In this document: positions 22,926-31,154 of the stretch, piece by piece
How the letters are laid out: every line of letters starts with the position of its first letter
How positions within the stretch are numbered: position 1 is the stretch's first letter
Assembly (NCBI GenBank): GCA_963575745.1
Contig: CAUYUJ010018869.1
Location: 129,383-193,382 of the forward strand
Reading direction: 5' to 3'
Length of the DNA: 64,000 bases
Source: Prorocentrum cordatum
Taxonomy: Eukaryota > Sar > Dinophyceae > Prorocentrales > Prorocentraceae
Notes under the pieces: model-generated
Told to the model about the DNA's origin: nothing
Seen by the model: the letters and a program-made list of their open reading frames with translations, nothing else
Database searches by the model: none
Position numbers and translations under genes: made by a program

Positions 22926-23098
22926 GCTCCTATCCCGGGCGGAGCCAACAGACCCCCTCCCGCACGTGCGTCGAGTCCCTGCCGCGTGGGCGCCCAGGGG
23001 GGGCGCCCTCCTGCTGGCCGACTTCTTGGAGAAGGGGGGGGGGGGGCTCTCCGCGGGCCCGTCCCCGCGGGCCCCCTCCTGGGGGGCTCGGCGCCGGT

Positions 23099-23235
23099 CC
23101 TTGGGCTTAAGTCGGGCTCATCCGCGAAGTCCCGCCTTTCGTCCGCCAACGCCTTCCCCCAGCGCGTGCCTTTGCTGAACTCTTCGAGGAACCTCTTCCC
23201 AGACATGCGACGTCCTGCTCTTTCAATGCGGGTCC
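23099..23235 (-). CDS. Unrecognised split gene, candidate exon 5
   Basis: Joined in frame to the exon ending at 23376 if 23236-23375 is removed, the minus strand reads DAHMNPG|TRIERAGRRM and then SGKRFLEEFSKGTRWGKALA, DERRDFADEPD. It is basic and charged, without an Ala/Pro bias. The frame stays open further downstream, but from about 23100 it enters Pro/Arg-rich, biased DNA, so the end of the gene is unknown. No family is recognised. Confidence 0.5.
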
Positions 23236-23375
23236 CTGGAAGCCCCGACCCTTTCCCCGGGACGGGTTTTTCGTCCCGAGTCGTTTTTTGACAGTCCCGA
23301 GGCCCGGCACAAGTCCCCCGAGGCCGAAAACGGTTAAAGACTTCCCGTCCTGATGTTTTTACGACGCGATCATGC
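23236..23375 (-). mobile_element. Foldback element family E acting as candidate intron (140 nt, GC-AG)
   Basis: On the minus strand the boundaries read AACCCAG|GCATGATCG and GGCTTCCAG|GGACC. Excision shifts frame by two and joins two open frames exactly. The interior (GCCGGGCCTCGGGAC, then AAAAACGACTCGGGACG) is shared with the element at 23776-23964. This copy lacks an obvious long TIR. Confidence 0.6.
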
Positions 23376-23775
23376 CTGGGTTCATGTGCGCATCCGAGCG
23401 ATCGCGCGCCCGACCCCAGTGGGCGTCCTTCGGGTCATAGCCTTCCGAGCGGGCCGCTCGGAACCGCTGGGTACTCGCCACGTCCGACCTCCGTAGGGAG
23501 GCCTCCAAATATCCTGTGGACAGCTTGCACTTACGGTCGAATTCCTCGAGGTCGCCTCCCAGATCTGCGTTCCCGGTCTCTTGGGGTCCCCGCTCGGTGA
23601 CTCCGAAGAGTGTGGTTTGCAAAGGGTGTGGTTTGCAACCGGCACCCTGAAGAGCACCCTGGGGGGCGGGCGAGGACCTCCACAGAGCTCTCCGCCGCGC
23701 CCCGAGGCCTGACGAGGACAGTGTCGTACATACCAGGCCCCGACGGTGCCGATCGCAGACCACACCCCGGCGTAA
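23376..23775 (-). CDS. Unrecognised split gene, candidate exon 4
   Basis: The minus-strand frame ends in NADLGGDLEEFDRKCKLSTG, YLEASLRRSDVASTQRFRAA and RSEGYDPKDAHWGRARDRSD, then AHMNPG at the proposed donor. This looks like a folded, charged protein. The 5' part is uncertain: another frame reads GMYDTVLVRPRGAAESSVEV, which also looks coding, and an 11-base direct repeat (gcaaaccacac, twice 18 bases apart near 23615-23640) lies between, so a small duplication or frameshift may separate them. It is bounded on both sides by family E elements. Confidence 0.45.
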
Positions 23776-23964
23776 CCACCCAGACCCCCGACGTCGTGAG
23801 AAACTCACGACGGTGGCCCCCCGAAGTCTGGAGACCTTCCCTGGGGCCGGTTTTTCATCCCGAGTCGTTTCTTGACGCTCCCGAGGCCCGGCGAGGGCCT
23901 CCAGAGGCTGAAAATTGTCAAAAACCTTCGTCGTGAGTTTCTCGCGACGTCGGAGGTCTGGGCA
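23776..23964 (-). mobile_element. Foldback element family E, copy with 34-bp TIRs
   Basis: The ends are cccagacccccgacgtcgtg...aactcacgacg (23778-23811) and its inverse cgtcgtgagtttctcgcgacg...ggtctggg (23931-23964), about 34 bp with one or two mismatches. Each TIR contains its own small hairpin (cgtcgtgag...ctcacgacg). It lies between the open frames of candidate exons 3 and 4. A GT (AAAGG|GTATG) is available on the donor side, but a matching AG at the other border was not found. A related copy lies at 55345-55540. Confidence 0.8.
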
Positions 23965-24107
23965 TACCCTTTGTAGTCGCTGACCCGTCGCCTGCCTCCC
24001 CCCCTCCGCGGCTCTCGTGGGTCGGCCCCTCGCTCTCGGAGCCCTCCGCCGCTCGCGGGCCGGCAGGGCGGCCCAGGGCCCCCGGCGCTGGCAGTGGCAG
24101 CGCCCGC
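23965..24107 (-). CDS. Unrecognised split gene, candidate exon 3
   Basis: After removal of 24108-24936 the minus strand continues in frame as SRE|AGAATASAGGPG, then LRERGADPREPRRGGGRRRV and SDYKGYAQ, where family E begins. Gly/Arg-rich, so the frame alone is weak evidence. Confidence 0.4.
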
Positions 24108-24936
24108 CTCCCTTCAAGTTGGGCCTGTCCCCCTACTCGCCATCGCTCGGACGTCCAGTCCCTGTGTTTTTTGTCGGTTTCGTGCGTGTTTTTTTCGGCA
24201 AATGGTCAAGGATGCTCGCCGAGGAAAAAACGCACACGTCCGAGCGATGCCAGGCCTACCCTACAGGAGGGTTCTGCGGCAGTGCTCATGAGGTATTCCT
24301 CCGCAGTCTGTTGTCACTGTTTGTCGTGCTCGCACGGTGGCCTTCGGCAGCATCACTTCGGGCTTTGAGCGCACACGTACATATTCTTCCGGTTCGTGCT
24401 GTTCCTATTCGAGTTCAGGGGAGGCGGGCCACTTTAGATTTGATCATGTAGCTATTCCTATTCCTGTTCCTATTACCCCTACAGGAGGGATATGCCAAGA
24501 TGGTCAAAAAATAGTATGGGGGCGATTTGTTGTGTATTTTTTTGCTACAATGCCGTTACCGAAGTGTTGGGTTTCGGATCCCGCCCATACCGTTTCTTCT
24601 TAGTGTCATAGATCTCTTACGGTGTACAAACTTACTCCGCACGTTTTTTGACGTGGATTAACTTACTCCGCGTTGTTGTGGAACTTACTCCGCGTTGTGC
24701 TGTAGCTGAAGAAAACACACTCCGCGTCCTCCGAAACTTACTCCGCCTGTGTTTTACGAGGGTGAGCGGCTTCAGATTTGCATGGGCGTATGTACGTTGT
24801 TCGGTGTTGCCCGAGGGCGCGCTGGCCGCAGGTCCGGCCTTGGGATTTGCAAGAATGGTCAAACACAGCAACGGCAGAGCATGTTGGATTATGTTTTGAA
24901 TATTTCCCCCTGTAGGGGGACAGGCCCGACCTAAGC
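24108..24936 (-). mobile_element. TIR element family A, copy 1, with 8-bp target duplication (candidate 829-nt GC-AG intron)
   Basis: The element proper is 24114-24934. Its ends, tcaagttgggcctgtcccc at the left and ggggacaggcccgacctaa at the right, are inverted. The flanking octamer gcctccct is perfectly duplicated (24106-24113 and 24935-24942). On the minus strand that octamer is AGGGAG|GC, giving a GC donor at 24936 and an AG acceptor at 24108. Excision joins two open frames at a codon boundary. The left TIR is interrupted by a family B element (24140-24253). Interior 24625-24760 carries five copies of an actccgc motif, four of them preceded by aactt. It is longer than the 149 and 158-bp sister copies because of this extra interior. 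Confidence 0.85.
24140..24253 (-). mobile_element. TIR element family B, copy 3, nested in family A
   Basis: ccatcgctcggacgtccagt at the left and cacacgtccgagcgatg at the right. The interior keeps ccctgtgttttt, ggtttcgtgcgtg and ggatgctc. The insertion point is inside the left TIR of family A: ggcctgtccccctac before it and ggcctaccctacaggaggg after it form an imperfect direct repeat. This dates family B activity after this family A insertion. Confidence 0.85.
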
Positions 24937-25321
24937 CTCCCTTGACGCAGTCGCAGCCACAGGCGAGAAGGCCTTGGCCGGCGAGCCGGATGAGGCAAGC
25001 TTCAGGCGGCCCACGGCCCAGCAGCAGCTGCAGATGGGGCTCATGTCATCCACTCTCTCCTCCGCGTCGGTTTCCGTGCACATGCAGTGGCGTGCAGCCG
25101 CTCCGGGGAGGGCCAGAGGTGTGCCGCCTTCTCCGGGGCGGACTCCAGAGTGCTGAGCTGCGGACAGTTGCAGCTGACCGCGGCCACGCTGGGGAAAGCT
25201 CGGCCCGGCCGCCCTTCCGCGCGGTCGGTGGTTCCTCGCCCCCCCCCTTCTAGCCTCGCTCGCTGGCTGGAAATGGCCGCGAGAAGGTGATGGGGCTTCC
25301 GGTGGTTGAGCTTGTCCCGTC
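24937..25321 (-). CDS. Unrecognised split gene, candidate exon 2
   Basis: The minus-strand frame is continuous with candidate exon 1 after removal of 25322-25477: GGHPRTG|QAQPPEAPSPSRG, then HFQPASEARRGG. Further on it reads QLQLSAAQHSGVRPGEGG, RHCMCTETDAEERVDDMSPI and CSCCWAVGRLKLASSGSPAK, ending AATASRE at the GC donor of the next element. A Cys-rich patch (CMC...CSCC) is visible. No family is recognised. Without the splice, the frame of exon 1 stops within a few codons. Confidence 0.55.
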
Positions 25322-25477
25322 CTCGGATGATCGGCGGCGACGATAGGGGCGAATAGCCCAGGGGCGGGCGTTACACGCATTCGCCTGGGAGCCTGGTCGA
25401 AGACATAGATCATCGGCACCCCTGGATACATGTATTGCTCCCCCCTGGGCTATTCGCCCGGCCCCTATCGTCCCGTC
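25322..25477 (-). mobile_element. Small TIR element with 16-bp target duplication (candidate 156-nt GA-AG intron)
   Basis: Inverted ends gataggggcgaatagcccagg (about 25342-25362) and cctgggctattcgcccggcccctatc (25444-25469) lie between perfect 16-base direct repeats gtcccgtcctcggatg at 25314-25329 and 25470-25485. On the minus strand the repeat reads CATCCGAG|GACGGGAC, so removing one repeat plus the element is an AG|GA...AG|GA excision of exactly 156 nt. The protein frame then continues without change. GA donors are reported for dinoflagellate introns; splicing itself is an inference. Confidence 0.8.
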
Positions 25478-25910
25478 CTCGGATGGCCCCCTTTTGCTGC
25501 GCCGATGCAGAGCTCGTCGGCGGTGGCCCGAGCGTCGGGACCCCACCAGTCGAGGCCGTCGAGGGCCCGGTCTTCCGAGGGCGTCCTGCGGCCGCTCGCG
25601 CGACCGACAATCCAGAGGAAGGCTGCGGCTGTCGCCGCGAAGCTGAGGCGGCCCAAGGTGCAGACCAGGGGCGAGGATAACCCGAGGCACTGCCCCGCAG
25701 CCCCGAGGCTGGCCCAAAAGGCTGCCCCCGGCAGCCAGGAGGTCCATGCGGTGGCTCCACTGAGCGCCAGATCCACGGCCGCCTCCAGCGACGGGAATTC
25801 ATTCCTTGGGGCGGGGCTCCCAGCTTTCGGGGCCCTTGGCGGCCACCAGGAGGCGGGCGCATGCTTCGGGTCCAGCCAGGAGGGCTAGCTCGCGCCCCCC
25901 CCCCCCCCCC
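25478..25910 (-). CDS. Unrecognised split gene, candidate exon 1
   Basis: The minus strand encodes ELALLAGPEACARLLVAAKG, PESWEPRPKE, and after a 4-base tandem duplication (gaatgaat near 25796-25803) that shifts frame, FPSLEAAVDLALSGATAWTS, WLPGAAFWASLGAAGQCLGL, then LGRLSFAATAAAFLWIVGRA and DRALDGLDWWGPDARATADE, ending CIGAAKGGHPR at the proposed GA donor. Two Ala/Leu-rich helical stretches could be membrane or packed helices. Removing the gaat duplication would give one continuous frame, so this is either a pseudogene mutation or an assembly error. Further upstream (26120-25915) the frame EEFARQVAQRATPKTPRRHT may be another exon, separated by a 15-base G-run. Confidence 0.5.
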
Positions 25911-26639
25911 GCGATTTCCTCGGGAACCCCCTGGTAAGGATTCCTCACGTGCTGCCAGAGCCGCCGGTGGGGGCCCCTCCGGTACAGGCCGATCCTCTAG
26001 CTCCGACTCTTGGCTGGGGCCCTCCGTGCCTTCCGTGTGGCGCCGCGGGGTTTTCGGTGTTGCCCTCTGGGCGACTTGGCGGGCGAACTCTTCCCGCGGC
26101 CACGCGGGCCTCGCCATCGAGGGTCCCCATCGGAGCCTGGAAGCTCCCCGGCCTCCTCGGGATGGCCTCCCCGCTCCACGAGCGCCTGCTGCTCTGGGTC
26201 GTCAGCAGGGAGTGGGCATGCCTCCTCCTTGCTCCTGGCTCCCGGGGGCGCAGGCCGTGCCACCCGCGTCTCCCGCGGAGCGGGGCGGGGGCAGGCCCTC
26301 GCCCTGCGCTGCCGATCCCGCCCACGGGGGCCCTTCCGATCCCTTGCGGTGCTGCCGGCTCCTCCTCGCCACCGCCCGGGAGTGATGGGGGGGTGTCCGT
26401 CGCCGTTCGGGGCCTCCACTCGAAGAGCCCGCGGCGACCCCTGCGGCGGCTCCAGCCACGATGCCGGGGCCCAGCTGTGGCAGGCCCCGGGGTGCCTCGG
26501 CCCGTCGAGGATGGACCTGGCAGGCCTGTCCTACCAGGAATATCAGCAGAGCGATCCCCGGATTGGCGGGCCCTGGATCAGGGGGGGCGTCCCTCCTGAA
26601 AAAAGGTGCAACCTGCTCGAACCCACGAGGCTACGAGGC

Positions 26640-26684
26640 AGGAGAGAAAGAGAGAGAGAGAGAGTGCGAGAGAGAGAGAGAGAG

Positions 26685-26722
<38 letters not shown>

Positions 26723-26750
26723 AACAAACAACAACAAAAAACAAAACAAC
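26640..26750. repeat. GA repeat, 36-base poly-A and CAA repeat
   Basis: (AG)n at 26642-26686, a pure A run to about 26720, then caacaaacaacaac. No LINE reading frame ends just upstream on the plus strand, so I do not call it a retrotransposon tail. Confidence 0.8.
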
Positions 26751-26861
26751 ACATGACAAGCGAAAGGCGAGCCGGGGAATCCAACTGTTATCATCATACC
26801 TACCGGTGTGATCTCGCACTGCTTTATTTCGACCGACCGTGTGCCCACAATGCGGTCGTGC

Positions 26862-27672
26862 TGGTGGTTGTGCTGGGCTGGCGGCCGTGCTGGTGGTCGT
26901 GGTTGGTGGACGTGCTGGTGGTCGTGCTGGTGGTCGTGCTGCTGGCCGTTCTGGTGGAGGTGCTGGCAGTCGTGCTGGTGGTCGTGCTGGTACTTGTGCT
27001 GGTGGTCGTGCTGGGAAGTGCTGGTGGTCGAGCTGGTGGTCGTGCTGCTGGCTGGTCGTGCTGGTGGTCGTGCTGGTGGTCGTGCTGGGCTGGTGGTCGT
27101 GCTGGTGGTCGTGCTGGCGGTTGTGCTGGTGGTCGTGCTGGTGGCTGGTCGCGTTGGTGGTTGTGCTGGTGATCGTGCTGGCGGTCGTGTTGGTGGCCGT
27201 GCTGGTGATCGTGCTGGTGGTCGGCTGGTGGTCGTGCTGGTGGTCGTGCTGGTGGTTGTGCTGGTGGTCCGTGCTGGAGGTGCGTGGTGGTCGTGGGTGG
27301 TCGTGCTGGTGGTCGTGCTGGTGGTCGTGCTGGTGGTCGTGCTGGGCTGGTGGTCGTGCTGGTGGTCGTGCTGGCAGTTGTGCTGGTGGTCGTGCTGGTC
27401 GTGCTGGTGGTTGTGCTGGTGGTCGTGCTGGTGGCTGGGCGTGCAGGTGCTTGTGCTGGTGGTCGTGCTGGCGGTCGTGTTGGTGGCCGTTCTGGTGGAG
27501 GTGCTGGTGGTCGTGCTGGTGGTCGTGCTGGTGGTTCTGCTGGTGGTCGTGCTGGTGGCTGGCCGTGCTGGAGGTGCTGGTGGTCGTGTTGGTGGTCGTG
27601 CTGGTGGTCGTGCTCGCGGTCGTGTTGCTGGCCGTTCTGGTGGAGGTGCTGGTGGTCGTGCTGGTGGTCGTG
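26862..27672 (+). repeat. 12-bp tandem array, gtgctggtggtc
   Basis: About 65 units, many exact, with ggc, gcg and tt variants. Together with the next array it keeps a plus-strand frame open for 687 codons (26808-28871) of Val/Leu/Trp/Gly then Pro-rich residues. This is a repeat effect, not a recognised protein. Confidence 0.95.
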
Positions 27673-28830
27673 CTGGCCCCTCCCCCTCCCCCCCTGCGCC
27701 CCCCTCCCCTTATTCCGACCGACCGTGGGCCACCCCCCCCGCTTCTCCCCTGCGCCCCCTTCCCATTATTCCGACCGACCGTGGGCCACCCCCCCCGCTC
27801 CCTCCCTGCGCCCCCCTCCCCTTATTCCGACCGACCGTGGGCCACCCCCTCCGCTCCCCCCTTGCGCCCCCCTCCGCTTATTCCGACCGACCGTGGGCCC
27901 CCCCCCGCTCCCCCCTTGCGCCCCCGTCCCCTTCTTCCGCCCGACCGTGGGCCACTCCCCCCGCTCCTCTTCTGCGCCCCTCTCCCCTTATTCTGACCGA
28001 CCGTGGCCCCCCCACCGCTCCCCCCCTGCGCCCCCGTCCCCTTATTCCGACCGACCGTGGGCCACCCCCCCCGCTCCTCCCCTGCGCCCCCCTCCCCTTA
28101 TTCCCGACGTTATTTCCGACCGTCCGTGGGCCCCCCCCCGCTCCTCCCTTGCGCCCCCGTCCCCTTATTCCGACCGACCGTGGGCCACCCCCCCCGCTCC
28201 TCCCTGCGCCCCCCTCCTCTTATTCCAACCGACCGTGGGCCACCCCCCGTTCCCCCCTTGCGCCCCCCCTCGCTTATTCCGACCGACCGTGGGCCCTCCC
28301 CCCCCGGTCCTCCCCCTGCGCCCCTTCCCTCTTATTCCAACCGACATGGGCCCACCCCCGCTCCACCCCTGCGCCCCCTTCCTCTTGTTCCGATCGACCG
28401 TGCCCTTCCCCCCCCCCCGGCCGCTCCCCCTGCGCCCCCCCCTCCCCTTATTCCGACCAAACCGTGCCCCCCCCCCCCTCCCTCCCTGCGCCCCCTCCCC
28501 TTATTCCGACCGACCGGCCCTTCCTCCGCTCCCCCCCCTGCGCCCCCTTCCCCTTATTCCGACCGACCGTAGGCTCCCCCCTCCTCCCCCCGCGCCCCCC
28601 TCCCCTTTTTCCGGCCGACCGTGACCCCCCCCCCCTCCGCTCCCCCCCTGCGCTCCCCCCTTATTCGACCGACCGTGGGCCCCCCCCCCGTTTCCGACCG
28701 ATTACCGACCGACCTGCGCTCCCCCCCGGCCCCCTGCACTCCCTCCTTATTCCGTACGACTGTCCCCCCCCCCCCCGCTCCCCCCCCCCCTGCGCCCCCG
28801 TCCCCTTATTCCGACCGACCGTGCTCTTAG
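27673..28830 (+). repeat. Tandem array of about 56 bp, ~20 copies
   Basis: Each unit has ccccttattccgaccgaccg, tgggcca or a variant, a C-run, and gctcc...ctgcgccccc. Unit length varies by a few bases because of the C-runs. It abuts the 12-bp array without spacer. Confidence 0.95.
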
Positions 28831-28879
28831 GTGGCCCTGAGGGCGGCGCCCGGGAGGAACGCCATCTCTGACCCGACTT

Positions 28880-29002
28880 GCCCAGGGCTGGCTCGGAGTA
28901 CTTTTCGTCTGGGGACCCCCAGGGCCCCCCCCGCGCGCGCGCGAACTAGAAATATTCGGAAGCAGTTCCCGGAGATCTTAGCACGCCCGTGGCCCATGGG
29001 GC
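28880..29002 (+). repeat. Dispersed repeat H, copy 2
   Basis: ggagtacttttcg, gacccccaggg, cgcgcgcgcgaactaga and cttagcacgcccgtggccc match 12450-12555. It ends about 70 bases before the spliced-leader-like sequences. Confidence 0.7.
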
Positions 29003-29070
29003 CGGCGACTTTCTTCGCAGGATGCGACAGGGCCCAACGCGCCCTTACCTCTGCAAGCGCCGTGGGGGGT

Positions 29071-29113
29071 TCCATAGCCGTGGCGATTCTTTCTGTAGCC
29101 GTTTTGGCTCCAC
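29071..29113 (+). other. Degenerate dinoflagellate spliced-leader sequence, possibly two in tandem
   Basis: Positions 29092-29113 read tctgtagccgttttggctcc, then ac, which I align to the 22-nt dinoflagellate spliced leader (tccgtagccattttggctca, then ag) at about 18 of 22 positions. Just upstream, 29071-29091 (tccatagccgtggcgattctt) aligns at about 12 of 21, with the conserved tcc.tagcc start, 21 bases away. Leader relicts at a gene's 5' end are known in dinoflagellates from genes re-integrated through mRNA. The second copy is uncertain. Confidence 0.6.
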
Positions 29114-29114
29114 C

Positions 29115-29648
29115 ATGCCGCCTTCCGTCGTGAGGAAGCGGCCGGCCGCGGGCTCCGCGCTCCCTCCGCGGCCTGCCCGCAGTGTGGCGCGACGTCGTCC
29201 TGCTGCCGCCCCCACTGCAGCCCTCTTATCCAAGCCAGACGTTGCCCCACGCAAGCGGCGCCGCAACGCTGCGTACGCCGCCAAAGAAGCAGCCCGAGAG
29301 AAGGCGCGCCGCGCTGCTGCCACCGCCGCGCAAGCCGCGGCAGCTACTGCAGGCGCCCCCGCGCCCCACCCGGAGGCTGCCCGAAGCGCCAAGAGGCGAG
29401 CTGTTATCACCGCCGCGCAAGCCGCGGCAGCTACTGCAGGCGCCCCTGGCCATCTTGGCCGTTTTGGAGGCCTCTTGGGCCGTCTTGGGGCCCTCTTGGG
29501 GCCGTCTTGGGGGCTTCTTGGGCCGTCGTGGGGCCATCTTGGAGGCCTCTTGACGATCTTGGGGCGACCTTGGGGACCTCTTGGGCCGTCTTGGACCGTC
29601 GGAAAGCCGCAAAGGCGCGAATGCACGAATCCTTCAAAAACTTAAAGA
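29115..29648 (+). CDS. Small basic Ala/Arg/Lys-rich protein, possibly retroposed, running into a repeat
   Basis: An ATG in a ccaccatg context lies immediately after the leader-like sequence and opens MPPSVVRKRPAAGSALPPRP, then RSVARRRPAAAPTAALLSKP and RKRRRNAAYAAKEAAREKAR. A 27-residue segment around TAAQAAAATAGAP is duplicated (DNA repeats at 29333 and 29414, 81 bases apart). From about 29450 the frame enters the GGCC-type repeat, so the original C-terminus is replaced or was repeat-derived, and the frame ends at 29645. It is basic and Ala-rich like some dinoflagellate nuclear proteins, but I recognise no DVNP or histone-like motif. It may be a retroposed host gene fragment. Confidence 0.5.
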
Positions 29649-30175
29649 AAATACGTAAATATTGCCCTTTCGTCGGGCCTTCATGGAGGACCTCTTGGAG
29701 GCCTGATGGGCCATTTTGGACGCCTCGTGGGAGCCGTTTGGGCCCATCCAGGGCCGTCTTGGGTGCATTTTGGGCCGTCTTGGAGGTATTTTCGTGCCAT
29801 GTTGGCCGTCTTGGAAGCCATCTTGGAGGTACTTGGAGGCCATCTTGGCCGTTTTGGAGGCAATCTTAGCCATCTTGGAGGCCTCTTGGCCCGTGTTGAG
29901 GCCCTCTTGGGACCGTCTTGGAGGCCTCTTGGGCCGTCATGGGGCCATCTTGGGGGCCTCTTGGGCAATTTTGGGGCGATCTTGGGGGCCTCTTGGGCCG
30001 TCTTGGACCGTCGGAAAGCCGAAAAGGCGCAAATGACCAAATCCTTCCCAAACCCAAAGAACATCAATGATTTTGGCCTCTTCGGGCCCTCCTAGACGAC
30101 CTCTTGAAGGCCTCTTGGGCTGTCTTGGAGGCCTCTTTGGAGCCTCTTGGACCGTCTTGGGCCTCTGGGGCCCTT
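29450..30175 (+). repeat. GGCC-type degenerate repeat array
   Basis: Variants of cttgggccgtcttggaggcctc. The block gggccgtcttggaccgtcgg followed by aaagccg(c/a)aaaggcgc occurs at 29585 and again about 412 bases later, so a unit of that size is duplicated in tandem. Confidence 0.85.
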
Positions 30176-30289
30176 CCGAGGCGACCCTGGCGGACAGGCC
30201 AGGCGGCCGGGAAGCTCGCCGCCGCCCGCCGCTCGGTGAGCGAGCCTCGGGCCCGAGGCGTTGATGAGTGGCCTGGGCCAGCCTCGGGT

Positions 30290-30560
30290 CGGAGGCGAGG
30301 ACGGCGAGGCGGAAGAGGAAGCGGAGGGGGAGGGGGGGGAGGCGGAGGTGGAGGGGGAGGAGGAGGACGAGAAGGAGGAGGACGAGGACGCAGCGTGCCC
30401 GGCCGCATGCCGACGGCGAGGGCGACTCCGCCGCCGCGCGCCGCACCGCCCCAGAAGGTGGAGAGAGGGGGAGGACAAGGAGGAGGTCGAGAACCAGGAG
30501 GAGGAAGAGAGGCGGGACAGGAGAAAGTGGAGGTGAGTAGAGGGAGAAGGAGGACGAGAC
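30290..30560. repeat. GGA-rich low-complexity region
   Basis: Imperfect (GGA)n with GC-rich interruptions. Glu/Arg and Ser/Pro ORFs are artefacts. Confidence 0.85.
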
Positions 30561-30807
30561 AGAGGACAAGCGACCTTCCTCCATACCCAAACTGACATGC
30601 TTCTAGCCGCCCCTTCCCGTCTTCGAATCTGTCCCTTGCCAACGTGTCGCAGCAATTGCGGCACGCTTCCCGGCGCCTGCCAAGGACGGCCTCCCTCGCG
30701 ATCCCTGGTTTTCTCCATCTCCCATGGACCCACATCGTCATTGTATGATCCTTGGCACGCGTGCCCCTTGTTGGCTAGGCCCTAACAGCAACAATTTGGT
30801 CTGAGAT

Positions 30808-30956
30808 CTGGGACCTCCTCCTCCTGCTCATCCTCCCTCTCCCCCTCCTCGTCCTCGTCCTCCTCCTCCTCCTCCTCCTCCTCCTCTTCCTCCTCCTCCT
30901 CCTCCTCCTCCTCCTCTTCCTCCTCCTCCTCCTCCTCCTCCTCCTCCTCCTCCTCG
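30808..30956. repeat. CCT trinucleotide array
   Basis: Nearly pure (CCT)n between 30860 and 30956. Confidence 0.95.
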
Positions 30957-31154
30957 TTCGCTCAGGGCAGCTTAAGGCGAGCGTTTGTGGTTTCATGCGC
31001 GTGCGACTGTAATGTACAAGCACGCTCCATCCCAGCAGACGGACATTGTGCAATACCTCCTTGAAAAATGCACTGGCTGCTCAACCCGATATTTTTGGGA
31101 GACGGGTGGAGAGGAAGGACTTGTGCTTAAAACCGGTTTCGGACGCCTCCTTCA

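Noticed and set aside
26640-26725. Poly-A run as the 3' tail of a retrotransposon
   Set aside because: No element reading frame ends just upstream on the plus strand, and the run is embedded in a GA/CAA compound microsatellite.
29115-29450. Identification of the basic ORF as DVNP or a histone-like protein
   Set aside because: It is Lys/Arg/Ala-rich, but I could not see any specific motif of either family.
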